This document shows, piece after piece, positions 35,384-43,162 of a DNA stretch of 64,000 nucleotides. Where the stretch lies: positions 434,001-498,000 of the forward strand of contig NZ_JACGWV010000001.1 in the NCBI RefSeq assembly GCF_014137995.1, written 5' to 3'. This DNA comes from Promicromonospora sukumoe (GTDB lineage Bacteria > Actinomycetota > Actinomycetes > Actinomycetales > Cellulomonadaceae). A model generated the notes under the pieces. The model did not search any database and was not told the DNA's origin. It saw only the letters and a list, made by a program, of their open reading frames with translations. Position 1 is the stretch's first letter, and each line of letters starts with the position of its first letter. Made by a program: the position numbers and the translations under genes.

Positions 35384-36538
35384 GTGCCCCCCGAGACGTC
35401 CCTGTGGCCGGAGCAGCGGCGGTCCCGCCGGTCCGCCCGGTCGCGCCGTCGTGCCCCCGCCGGACGCCGCCACGGGCGCCGTCGACGGCGCCACCCGGCG
35501 GTGCTGTTCGTCCTGGCCGTCGTGCTGGGCGTGACGGCGTCGTCGGGCACCGCCTGGGCGCTCGGGATGCTCGACCCGGGCACGGTGGCGGCGGTGCCGG
35601 CGACCGTCCTGAGCGACGTCCGCGAGCGGGCGGCCGGGCACACCACGGAGACCGTCGCGCGGACCGCCGTCGCGGACAGCACGGTCCTGGCCGCGGAGCT
35701 GGAGACCGAGGTGCGGTCCGCGCGCGCCCTGCTGCGCGGCGGCGACGACACGGCCGCGGGCCGGGCCGAGCGTGCGGAGCTGCGCGCGGCGATCGAGGAG
35801 GCGGAGCGGGTGGCGACGGCGCTGGCCGCGGTGACGTGGTCGCCGTCGGGCACGCACGAGGAGGCCGCCGCGCTGCGGGAGCAGGCCGCCGTCCTGCGCG
35901 ACGAGGCGCGCGCGGCCGGTGCCGCGCTGCGGAAGGCGACCGAGGCGGTGGCCGCGTCCGGGCGGGAGCGCCGCGAGGGCGTCCAGGCGGCGGGCGGCGC
36001 CTCCGCCGCCCCGACGGACCGGACGACGGGTGCCGCGACGACCGACCTCGGCACCGGGACCGGCCCCGACGGCGTCACCGCGTCCGCCGGGCCCACGGGC
36101 ACCTGCCCCGAGCCGGACCAGGTGTGGTCGGCCGACAACGGGCGGCTGGGGCCGGCCCAGCTCGCCCAGCTCCCGTTCGCGCCGGGGCACGCCGTGCGCT
36201 CGGACGTCGTGAGCGGGCTGACCGACCTGAACGCGGCGTTCGCCGCCGAGTTCGGCGTGAACCTGACGGTCAACTCCTCCTACCGCACCTACGCCGAGCA
36301 GGAGGCGCTGTACGACCCGGCGTCGAAGACCGCCGCGCCGCCCGGCTGCTCCAACCACGGCACGGGCCTCGCGGTCGACCTGGGCGGCGGCGCGGAAACC
36401 TTCGGGTCGGCGCAGTACCAGTGGCTCCAGGCCAACGGCGAGGCCTACGGCTGGGTGCACCCGCCGTTCGCGGAGCCCACCGGGCGCAACCCGGAGCCCT
36501 GGCACTGGCAGTCGGTCCTGGCGCCGAACAGCTACTGA
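35384..36538 (+). CDS. VanY-type D-Ala-D-Ala carboxypeptidase (M15B)
   Basis: 384-aa membrane-anchored, cell-wall-facing peptidase. A basic N-terminus and one helix (about 36-60) are followed by a coiled-coil stalk rich in Ala/Glu (about 90-190), a disordered linker and the M15B domain (about 240-384). Zinc/catalytic motifs present: SSYRTYAEQEALY, SNHGTGLAVDLG and EPWHWQ. It probably trims the terminal D-alanine of peptidoglycan stems. The start was placed at the GTG at 35384 because TACGTT lies 6 nt upstream; an in-frame GTG at 35303 would add 27 residues in a region of low-complexity repeats. No van resistance genes are nearby, so a housekeeping role is likely. Confidence 0.88.
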   Translation: MPPETSLWPEQRRSRRSARSRRRAPAGRRHGRRRRRHPAVLFVLAVVLGVTASSGTAWALGMLDPGTVAAVPATVLSDVRERAAGHTTETVARTAVADSTVLAAELETEVRSARALLRGGDDTAAGRAERAELRAAIEEAERVATALAAVTWSPSGTHEEAAALREQAAVLRDEARAAGAALRKATEAVAASGRERREGVQAAGGASAAPTDRTTGAATTDLGTGTGPDGVTASAGPTGTCPEPDQVWSADNGRLGPAQLAQLPFAPGHAVRSDVVSGLTDLNAAFAAEFGVNLTVNSSYRTYAEQEALYDPASKTAAPPGCSNHGTGLAVDLGGGAETFGSAQYQWLQANGEAYGWVHPPFAEPTGRNPEPWHWQSVLAPNSY

Positions 36539-36675
36539 GGCTGCCGGCCCGCGCGCGGACGGAGCGCGGACCGGGCGCCGGCGTCGTCGTATGCCCGGTA
36601 TGTACCGGGTGTGGCGCGCCTCACCCGAGCCCGGACCACGGAATATGCCCGCCCGGCCCCGGGGTTTGGGAGCAT

Positions 36676-36689
36676 GAACGAAGTCGTTC
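36676..36689. promoter_or_regulatory. palindrome upstream of the peptide ABC operon
   Basis: GAACGA-AG-TCGTTC, 34 nt before the binding-protein start. A possible repressor site for the operon. Confidence 0.35.
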
Positions 36690-36722
36690 GGACACCCTTC
36701 CAGACAGGATGCACCCGTAGCC

Positions 36723-38390
36723 ATGCCCTCGCGCCGGTTCTCCCGCCCGCGTGCCGCCGTCGTCGTCACGGCCGCCGTCGCCCTTCTGCTCGCCGCCTGC
36801 TCGCCCGGGGGAGGGACCAGCAGCGAACCGTCCGGCGAGCCCGTCACGGGCGGCACCCTGACCTACGCGTCGGGCGACGCCGAGCCGTCCTGCCTCGACC
36901 CGCACGTCGGCGGCAACTACCCGCAGGCGCTCATCGCCACCCAGTACCTGGAGTCGCTCGTCTCGCTGGACGAGGACGGCGAGGTGGTCCCGTGGCTCGC
37001 CACCGAGTGGGACGCCAGCGACGACGGCCTGGAGTGGGAGTTCACGCTCCGCGACGACGTGACGTTCACCGACGGCACCCCGTTCGACGCCGAGGCCGTC
37101 GCCGCGAACATCGCGCACGTGCAGGACCCGGCCACGGCGTCGTCGACCGGGTACCTCGCGCTGGCGAAGATCAAGGACGTCGTCGCCGTCGACGACCACC
37201 TGGTCCGGTTCGAGATGAGCGCCCCCGACTCCGCGCTGCTGGAGTCGCTGTCGCAGGTGTGGGTCGCGATGGAGTCGCCCACGGCCCTGGAGCGCAGCCA
37301 GGAGGACAACTGCGCGGCGCCCGTCGGCACCGGGCCGTTCGTCGTCGACACCTGGGAGCGCCAGGACTCGGTGACCCTCGTCCGCAACGACGACTACAAC
37401 TCGCCGCCCGCCGACGTCGCCGAGGCGACCGAGGGCAGCGACCTGCCGTACCTCGACTCGATCGTGTGGCGGTTCATCCCCGACTCCGCGAGCCGCTACG
37501 CCGCCCTGCAGTCCGGTGAGGTGCAGGTCATCGACAACGCCCAGCCGGACACGATCAAGTCGGCCGAGTCGGACGACGCGATCGAGGAGCTGGACGCACC
37601 CCGTCCCGGCGCGTCCAACCGCATCGAGCTCAACTCCGGCAAGGCCCCGTTCGACGACGAGCGCGTGCGCGAGGCGTTCATCCGCTCCGTGAACGTCGAC
37701 GACGGCATCCAGAGCCTCTTCTTCGGCACCGCCGAGCGTTCGTACTCGCCGCTGTCCAGCGTCGAGCCGCTGGGCCTGAGCCTGCCCGACCTGTTCGCCG
37801 TCGACACCGACGGCGCGAGCACGCTGCTCGACGACGCCGGCTGGGACGAGCGCGACGCCGACGGCTACCGCGTCAAGGACGGCGAGCGCCTCACCCTCGA
37901 CTTCCCGGTGAGCACCAACCAGTCGATCCCGGCCGAGCAGTCCCTGTTCGAGCAGGTCCAGGCCGACGCGAAGACCGAGGGCTTCGAGATCAAGCTCCAG
38001 CCGCTGGACCTGTCGAGCTGGTACGGCGTGCTCGCCGAGAACGAGTACGACCTGGTCAGCGCCCCGTACACGAAGGTCGGCCCGGACGTGCTGCGCATCC
38101 TGTACCACTCCGACTCGATCACGCCGGCGCCCAGCGGGTACTTCGCGAACCTCGCGCAGGTGGACGACGCCGACCTCGACGAGCTGCTGACCCAGGCCTC
38201 CGCCACGAGCGACGCCGGCGAGCGGGCCAGCCTCTACGAGGAGGCCCAGCGGATCATCCTGGAGGGCTACTACATCCTGCCGCTGTACGACCAGCAGAAC
38301 CACTTCCTGCGGTCGTCGGCCGTGCAGGGGCTGCGCGCGATGCCGACGGTGTCGACGCCCACCTTCGCCGGGGCCTGGCTGGTGCCTTGA
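36723..38390 (+). CDS. peptide ABC transporter substrate-binding lipoprotein
   Basis: 555-aa SBP_bac_5 (DppA/OppA) family lipoprotein; lipobox LAAC, Cys 26. Family blocks: LTYASGDAEPSCLDPHVGGN, WEFTLRDDVTFTDGTPFDAE (about 102-121), and RVREAFIRSVNVDD (about 311-324). It captures a peptide or nickel/oligosaccharide-type ligand for the permeases downstream. The first gene of a four-gene operon, its stop overlaps the TTG of the next gene (TTGA). The ligand cannot be fixed from sequence. Confidence 0.92.
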   Translation: MPSRRFSRPRAAVVVTAAVALLLAACSPGGGTSSEPSGEPVTGGTLTYASGDAEPSCLDPHVGGNYPQALIATQYLESLVSLDEDGEVVPWLATEWDASDDGLEWEFTLRDDVTFTDGTPFDAEAVAANIAHVQDPATASSTGYLALAKIKDVVAVDDHLVRFEMSAPDSALLESLSQVWVAMESPTALERSQEDNCAAPVGTGPFVVDTWERQDSVTLVRNDDYNSPPADVAEATEGSDLPYLDSIVWRFIPDSASRYAALQSGEVQVIDNAQPDTIKSAESDDAIEELDAPRPGASNRIELNSGKAPFDDERVREAFIRSVNVDDGIQSLFFGTAERSYSPLSSVEPLGLSLPDLFAVDTDGASTLLDDAGWDERDADGYRVKDGERLTLDFPVSTNQSIPAEQSLFEQVQADAKTEGFEIKLQPLDLSSWYGVLAENEYDLVSAPYTKVGPDVLRILYHSDSITPAPSGYFANLAQVDDADLDELLTQASATSDAGERASLYEEAQRIILEGYYILPLYDQQNHFLRSSAVQGLRAMPTVSTPTFAGAWLVP

Positions 38391-39370
38391 CCCTTCCGGT
38401 CCCCACCACCGGGGCGCGCAGGAAGCCGGTGCCGGGCAACCGGCACTGGCTGCTCCTGCGCGCCGGCGGGGTCCTCTTCGTGCTCTGGGCGGCCGCGACG
38501 ATCACGTTCTTCGCGCTCCGGCTCGTGCCCGGCGACCCCGCGGAGGCGATCCTCGGCGGCCCCGGCTCGCAGGCCGGGCCCGAGGCCCTTGCGCAGGTGC
38601 GCCGCGAGTACGGGCTCGACCAGCCGCTCGTGGTGCAGTACCTGACCTACCTCGGGCGGCTGCTGACGGGCGACCTCGGGCAGTCGTACTCGCTGCACAA
38701 GCCGGTGCTGACCGCGATCGGCGAGCAGTTCGGCGCCACGCTCACGCTCGCCCTGGTCTCGCTCGCCCTCGCGTGGGCGCTCGCCACGGGTCTGGCGGCG
38801 TGGAGCGTGCGCGGCGGACGGGTCGCGTGGGCGATCGGCTCCGGGCTGGAGCTGGTCGCCGCCGCCGTGCCGCACTTCTGGCTCGCGACCGTGCTCATCC
38901 TGTTCTTCAGCCTGACCCTCGGCATCCTGCCGCCCGTCAGCGTGCCCGGGCCGCTGGGCATCGTGCTGCCCGCGCTCACCATGGCCATCCCGCTCGCCGG
39001 GTTCCTCGGCCAGGTCATGCGCGAGTCCCTGCTCACCGCCATGGAGTCGCCGTTCGTCACCACGGCCCGGGCCCGCGGCGAGAGCGAGGTGCGCATCTTC
39101 TGGCGGCACACCCTGCGGCACGCCGCCATCCCCGCCGTCGGGCTGTCCGGCTGGGCGTTCGGGTCGCTGATCAGCGGCGCCGTCGTGGTGGAGTCGGTGT
39201 TCGCCCGGCAGGGTCTCGGGCGCAGCCTGCTGTCCGCCGTCCAGCTCCGCGACGTGACGCTCGTGACCGGGATCGTGCTGGTGGTGGCGCTCGCGTACAC
39301 GGTGATGACGCTGGTGACCGATCTCGCGGACCGGGTCATCGACCCGCGGACCCGGGGGGTGGGGGAATGA
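38387..39370 (+). CDS. peptide ABC transporter permease (DppB-like)
   Basis: 327-aa DppB-type permease with six predicted helices; EAA loop TTARARGESEVRIFWRHTLRH (about 225-245), conserved VPGDPAEAILGG near residue 48 and C-terminal TLVTDLADRVIDPR. Starts with TTG, overlapping the binding-protein stop; its stop overlaps the next permease start (ATGA). Confidence 0.92.
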   Translation: MTLPVPTTGARRKPVPGNRHWLLLRAGGVLFVLWAAATITFFALRLVPGDPAEAILGGPGSQAGPEALAQVRREYGLDQPLVVQYLTYLGRLLTGDLGQSYSLHKPVLTAIGEQFGATLTLALVSLALAWALATGLAAWSVRGGRVAWAIGSGLELVAAAVPHFWLATVLILFFSLTLGILPPVSVPGPLGIVLPALTMAIPLAGFLGQVMRESLLTAMESPFVTTARARGESEVRIFWRHTLRHAAIPAVGLSGWAFGSLISGAVVVESVFARQGLGRSLLSAVQLRDVTLVTGIVLVVALAYTVMTLVTDLADRVIDPRTRGVGE

Positions 39371-40221
39371 GCCTGACTTTCCGGGGCGCCGGGTCGCGGC
39401 GTGCGGGCGGGTTCCGGTCCCGGTTCTCGGTCGCGGAGGCGCTGGCCGCGGTGTTCCTGCTGCTGCTCGTGGTCGCCGCGCTCTGGCCGAGCCTGCTCGC
39501 GCCCGGCGACCCGCTCGCCGTCTCGCACGCCGACGCCTTCCAGCCCCCGTCGTTCGCGCATCTCTTCGGCACCGACGAGTCCGGCCGGGACATCTATACG
39601 CGCGTGGTGCACGGCGCCTCGGAGTCGCTGCTGATCGGTGTGCTCGCCACCGCGATCGGCATCGGGCTGGCGATCGTGCTGGGCTTCGTGGCCGGACTCG
39701 GGCCGCGCTGGCTCGACTTCGGCACCACCCGCGTGGTCGAGGTGCTGTTCGCGTTCCCCGGCCTGCTGCTGGCGCTGCTGTTCATCGTGGTCACCGGGCC
39801 GGGCGTGCTGAGCTCGACCATCGCCGTCGGGCTGGCGACCGCGCCCGGGTACGCGCGCATCATCCGCTCCCAGGTGCGCCGCACGGCGTCGGCGGAGTTC
39901 ATCGAGGCCGCGCGCGTGCTGGGCCGCGGCCGGCTGTGGATCACCGTGCGCCACATCCTGCCGAACGTGACGGCCGCGCTGTTCGTGCTCGCCACGCTCG
40001 GGCTGGGGCAGGCGATCATCTGGGTGTCGTCGCTGAGCTACCTCGGCCTGGGCGCCGTGCCGCCCGCCGCCGAGTGGGGCGCGATGCTCGCCGCGGGGCG
40101 CACCTACATCGCCAACTTCTGGTGGATGACGTTCTTCCCCGGGCTCGCGATCGTCGCCAGCGCCGCCGCCGCGACCGTGATCGGGCGGGGCATCCAGAAG
40201 CGGAACAGGAGTGCTTCGTGA
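39367..40221 (+). CDS. peptide ABC transporter permease (DppC-like)
   Basis: 284-aa DppC-type permease; N-terminal helix, FGTDESGRDIYTRVVHGA (about 67-84), EAA loop EAARVLGRGRLWITVRHILPN (about 179-199) and SLSYLGLGAVPPAAEWGAML. Overlaps the preceding and following genes by 4 nt, so the four genes form one translationally coupled unit. Confidence 0.92.
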   Translation: MSLTFRGAGSRRAGGFRSRFSVAEALAAVFLLLLVVAALWPSLLAPGDPLAVSHADAFQPPSFAHLFGTDESGRDIYTRVVHGASESLLIGVLATAIGIGLAIVLGFVAGLGPRWLDFGTTRVVEVLFAFPGLLLALLFIVVTGPGVLSSTIAVGLATAPGYARIIRSQVRRTASAEFIEAARVLGRGRLWITVRHILPNVTAALFVLATLGLGQAIIWVSSLSYLGLGAVPPAAEWGAMLAAGRTYIANFWWMTFFPGLAIVASAAAATVIGRGIQKRNRSAS

Positions 40222-41999
40222 GTGTGGTGACGCCTGGTCCCGTGGGGGAGCCCGTGCTGGACGTGCGGGATCTTGTCGTGTCGTTCGGCGGGCGGCGGGT
40301 CGTCGACGGCGTGAGCCTCCAGGTCGCGGCGGGCGAGTGCGTGGCGATCGTCGGCGAGTCCGGCTCGGGCAAGAGCGTGACCGCGCGCAGCGTCGTCGGC
40401 CTGGCGGGGGACGGGGCGCGGGTCTCGGCCGGGCTGTTGTCGGTCGCGGGGCAGGACGTGCTGTCCCTGTCCGGGCGGCGCCTGCGCCGGCTGCGCGGCG
40501 GCACCGTCGGGCTCATCGCGCAGGACGCCCTGGTCTCGCTCGACCCGCTGCGCCCCGTCGGCCGGGAGATCGGCGACACGCTCGCCCTGCACACCGACCT
40601 CGACGCCGCCGCGCGCCGCGTCCGCACCGTCGAGCTCCTGGAACGGGTCGGCCTGCCCGACGCCGAGCTCCGGGCCGGTCAGCGACCCGGCCAGCTCTCG
40701 GGCGGGCAGCGGCAGCGTGCCCTGATCGCCGCCGGCATCGCGGCCGACCCGCGGCTCGTCATCGCCGACGAGCCCACCACCGCGCTCGACCAGCCCGTCC
40801 AGGCCGGAGTGCTCCGGCTGCTGGGGCAGCTGCGCGACGAGGGCACCGGCGTGCTGCTCATCAGCCACGACCTGTCGGTGGTGCTCGGTATTGCCGACCG
40901 GTTGCTCGTGATGACCGACGGCGTCGTCGTCGAGGAGGGCACGCCCGCCGAGGTGTTCGAGCGCCCCCGGCACCCGTACACGCGCAAGCTGGTCGCCGCG
41001 GTGCCGGCGGGCCGGCCGCGGGGGGAGTCGCTGACCGGGGGTGCGGGTGCCGGTGCGGCGCCGGTGGGCGCTGTCGGCGATGCCGCGTCGTCGCCCGGGG
41101 GCGCCGCCGCGCCGTCGTCGGCCCCCGCCGTCGTCGCGCCGTCGGCCGCGGGTAGTGAACGTAGAGATAGTCGCTCTCTGAGCGCCGATAAAGCGACTGT
41201 CTCTACGTTCGATCTGACCGACGCCGACGGCGACGCACAGGGCGTGCTGGTCGAGGCGCGGGGGCTGTCGCGGGTGTTTCATGTCGGCGGGCGGGAGATC
41301 GTCGCCGCCGACGACGTGTCGTTCTCCCTGCGGGCGGGCCGCACCCTAGGGCTGGTCGGGGAGTCGGGGTCGGGCAAGTCGACCACCGCGCGGCTCCTGC
41401 TCGGCCTGGAGCATCCCGACGCCGGCGAGGTCACGCTGCTCGGCGAGCCGTGGAGCCCGCTCCCCGAGGCCCGACGGCGGCCGCGCCGCTCGCTGATCGG
41501 CGCGGTGTTCCAGGACGCCCTCAGCTCGTTCGACCCGCGCTGGACGGTCGGCGCCGTCCTCGCCGACGCCGTCACCCACGGCCGGTCGGTCCGGCCCGGA
41601 CCCGTGCGCGCGGAGATCTCGGCGCTCCTCGACACCGTGGGCCTCGACCCGGCGCTCGCCGCCCGCCGACCCCTGCACCTGTCGGGCGGGCAGCGGCAGC
41701 GCGTCGCCGTCGCACGGGCACTCGCCGCCGAGCCCCGGGTGCTGGTCCTCGACGAGCCGGTCTCGGCGCTCGACGTCTCGGTCCAGGCCCAGGTGCTCGA
41801 CCTGCTTGACCGGCTCCAGCGGGAACGCGACCTCGCATACCTGCTGATCACGCACGACCTCGGCGTCGCGCTGCACATGAGCGACGACCTCGCCGTCATG
41901 CAGGAAGGCCGCATCGTCGAGCAGGGCCCGGCGTCGAGCGTCTTCGACGACCCGGAGCACCCCTACGCCCGGCTGCTCCGCGACGCCGTCCGGATCTAG
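40218..41999 (+). CDS. fused peptide ABC transporter ATPase (DppD-DppF)
   Basis: 593-aa protein with two ATPase domains. Domain 1 (about 12-280): GESGSGKSVTARS, LSGGQRQRALIA, LVIADEPTTALD. Domain 2 (about 345-590): GESGSGKSTTARLLLG, LSGGQRQRVAVARA, VLVLDEPVSALD. Each ends in the oligopeptide-type motif (HPYTRKLVAAVP; HPYARLLRDAV). Fusion of DppD and DppF replaces the usual two genes. The linker (about 283-345) is Ala/Gly/Ser-rich, except residues 313-332, which are encoded by a family C palindrome. The GTG start overlaps the DppC stop; AGGAG lies about 7 nt upstream. Confidence 0.93.
   Translation: MSVVTPGPVGEPVLDVRDLVVSFGGRRVVDGVSLQVAAGECVAIVGESGSGKSVTARSVVGLAGDGARVSAGLLSVAGQDVLSLSGRRLRRLRGGTVGLIAQDALVSLDPLRPVGREIGDTLALHTDLDAAARRVRTVELLERVGLPDAELRAGQRPGQLSGGQRQRALIAAGIAADPRLVIADEPTTALDQPVQAGVLRLLGQLRDEGTGVLLISHDLSVVLGIADRLLVMTDGVVVEEGTPAEVFERPRHPYTRKLVAAVPAGRPRGESLTGGAGAGAAPVGAVGDAASSPGGAAAPSSAPAVVAPSAAGSERRDSRSLSADKATVSTFDLTDADGDAQGVLVEARGLSRVFHVGGREIVAADDVSFSLRAGRTLGLVGESGSGKSTTARLLLGLEHPDAGEVTLLGEPWSPLPEARRRPRRSLIGAVFQDALSSFDPRWTVGAVLADAVTHGRSVRPGPVRAEISALLDTVGLDPALAARRPLHLSGGQRQRVAVARALAAEPRVLVLDEPVSALDVSVQAQVLDLLDRLQRERDLAYLLITHDLGVALHMSDDLAVMQEGRIVEQGPASSVFDDPEHPYARLLRDAVRI
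41155..41213. repeat. palindrome family C, copy 2 (inside the ABC ATPase gene)
   Basis: 19-bp arms GAACGTAGAGATAGTCGCT (41157-41175) and 41192-41210 with one mismatch and a 16-nt loop. Visibly lower in G+C than the flanking linker. It is read in frame as about 20 residues (GSERRDSRSLSADKATVSTF), with no stop or frameshift. Same arm pattern as the intergenic copy at 10009. Confidence 0.85.
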
Positions 42000-42051
42000 G
42001 CCGCTGCCGCGAGCGTGGCCCGGTGCCCCGGCCGACCTCCGGGGGAATGAT

Positions 42052-42115
42052 GTGCGCCCCGAACAGGTAACACTGAGTTTCCATCGCTAGCTCAGCATTA
42101 CCCACCTGTGGGCAC
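42052..42115. repeat. imperfect long inverted repeat after the peptide ABC operon
   Basis: GTGC...ACAGGTAACACTGAG is mirrored by CTCAGCATTACCCACCTGT...GCAC with a 2-nt bulge and two mismatches. It sits 52 nt past the operon stop, so it probably serves as terminator. The remainder of the roughly 300-bp gap to 42301 shows no gene. Confidence 0.55.
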
Positions 42116-42300
42116 AACGTCCGCCCGGACCAGTCCGGACACCACCGCGAGATATGGGGAACCGTCGTCGGCGCGCGGGTGCACTCCCGGGCCGGCCCCC
42201 GGGGAACTGCTCCCCGGCTACGCCGATGAGTTTCGCGGGCGGACGACGTCCACCTCGGTGGAGTCCGGCCCGACGGGGCCGCCGAGACTGGAGGACTGCG

Positions 42301-42639
42301 ATGCCGCGATACCTGATCTCGTTCGACGACGGTGCGATGACGTTCCCGCGGGAGGACCTGCCCGCCGTGGCCGAGGCCTCGCACGCGGTCGTGCAGGCGG
42401 CCAAGGATGCTGGCGTCTGGATCTTCGGCGCGGGACTGGAGCGACAGCGGGCGTCGGTCGTCGGGACCGACGGCGCTGTGACCGACGGACCGTTCCCGGA
42501 GACCAAGGCCGTGATCGGCGGGTTCTCGATCCTGGAGGTGGCTTCGCGCGACGAGGCCCTGAAGTGGGCCGCCCGGATCGCGGAGGGCTGTCGCTGCGCC
42601 CAGGAGGTCCGAGAGCTCATGTACGACCCGGAGTCTTGA
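42301..42639 (+). CDS. YCII-related domain protein
   Basis: 112-aa cytoplasmic protein of the YCII/YciI-like superfamily (dimeric ferredoxin-like fold). Signature TDGPFPETKAVIGGFSILEV (about 61-80) and the strand RASVVGTDGAVTD preceding it. Family members often sit with extracytoplasmic-function sigma factors, but none is adjacent here. The start is well supported: GGAGG 6-7 nt upstream. Biochemical role unknown; members have been suggested to be dehalogenase- or isomerase-like. Confidence 0.85.
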   Translation: MPRYLISFDDGAMTFPREDLPAVAEASHAVVQAAKDAGVWIFGAGLERQRASVVGTDGAVTDGPFPETKAVIGGFSILEVASRDEALKWAARIAEGCRCAQEVRELMYDPES

Positions 42640-42673
42640 CGCCGGGCCCCCGCCAAACGTCGTCGGCCGCATT

Positions 42674-42741
42674 CCCCTTCGAGACCTAGGTTTCTTCGCT
42701 TTCAGCCACCGGAAAGCGAAGAAACCTAGGTCTCGAAGGGG
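42674..42741. repeat. palindrome family A, copy 3
   Basis: Perfect 30-bp arms (42674-42703, 42712-42741), 8-nt centre. Here the core reads CCTAGG in both arms, where copies 1, 2 and 4 read CCTAAG/CTTAGG, a paired change. Lies between convergent genes. Confidence 0.9.
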
Positions 42742-42756
42742 ACCCGCAGAGGCGGG

Positions 42757-43095
42757 TCAAGGTCGAGCGACCTTCTCCAGCAATCGGAGGAGGCCGACGA
42801 CGTGGCTGAGCGCGTGCCACGCGGGGGTCGCGTCCGCTTCCGCGACGAATCCTCGGATCTCGTCGAGGTCATCGCTGATCTGTCCGACGCTGAGATCGCG
42901 TGGCTCGCCCCGCAGATCGAAGGCGGCGCCGACCGGAAGGTGCCAGTAGTGGTCGTGCTCCACCGGAACCTGATTGCCGTGCTCGGCCACGAAGGCGTCC
43001 AGCGCGAGCTCGATCGCCGCCCGGAGCTCCGCGACCTGGAAGGCGTCGTCCGAGCCGGCCTGCTCCGGGTGTTCGTTGCTCGTCTCCGCGCTCAT
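42757..43095 (-). CDS. 112-aa conserved-looking hypothetical protein
   Basis: Acidic small protein, mostly helical with a central strand segment: AELRAAIELALDAFVAEHGNQ, VEHDHYWHLPVGAAFDLRG, then VGQISDDLDEIRGFV. The charged D-H-Y-W segment looks conserved-type, but I cannot name the family. The ATG at 43095 was chosen over a TTG at 43101; neither has a strong ribosome site. It lies 68 bp upstream (in direction of travel, downstream) of the DNA ligase's 3' end and is followed by a family A palindrome. Confidence 0.6.
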   Translation of the reverse strand: MSAETSNEHPEQAGSDDAFQVAELRAAIELALDAFVAEHGNQVPVEHDHYWHLPVGAAFDLRGEPRDLSVGQISDDLDEIRGFVAEADATPAWHALSHVVGLLRLLEKVARP

Positions 43096-43162
43096 CGACA
43101 ACCCGTCATGCGGTCATCCTGCCGAACTGGTCGAGGTCGGTCGACACGAATTCCCGGAGCCG

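Noticed and set aside
35215..36720. 501-codon plus-strand frame overlapping the VanY gene in another frame
   Set aside because: Arg/Gly-rich shadow; the peptidase motifs are in the other frame.
41896..42672. Minus-strand frame across the gap after the peptide transporter
   Set aside because: Overlaps the ATPase end and the YCII gene, both well supported; the only gene-like stretch is the reverse of the inverted repeat at 42052.
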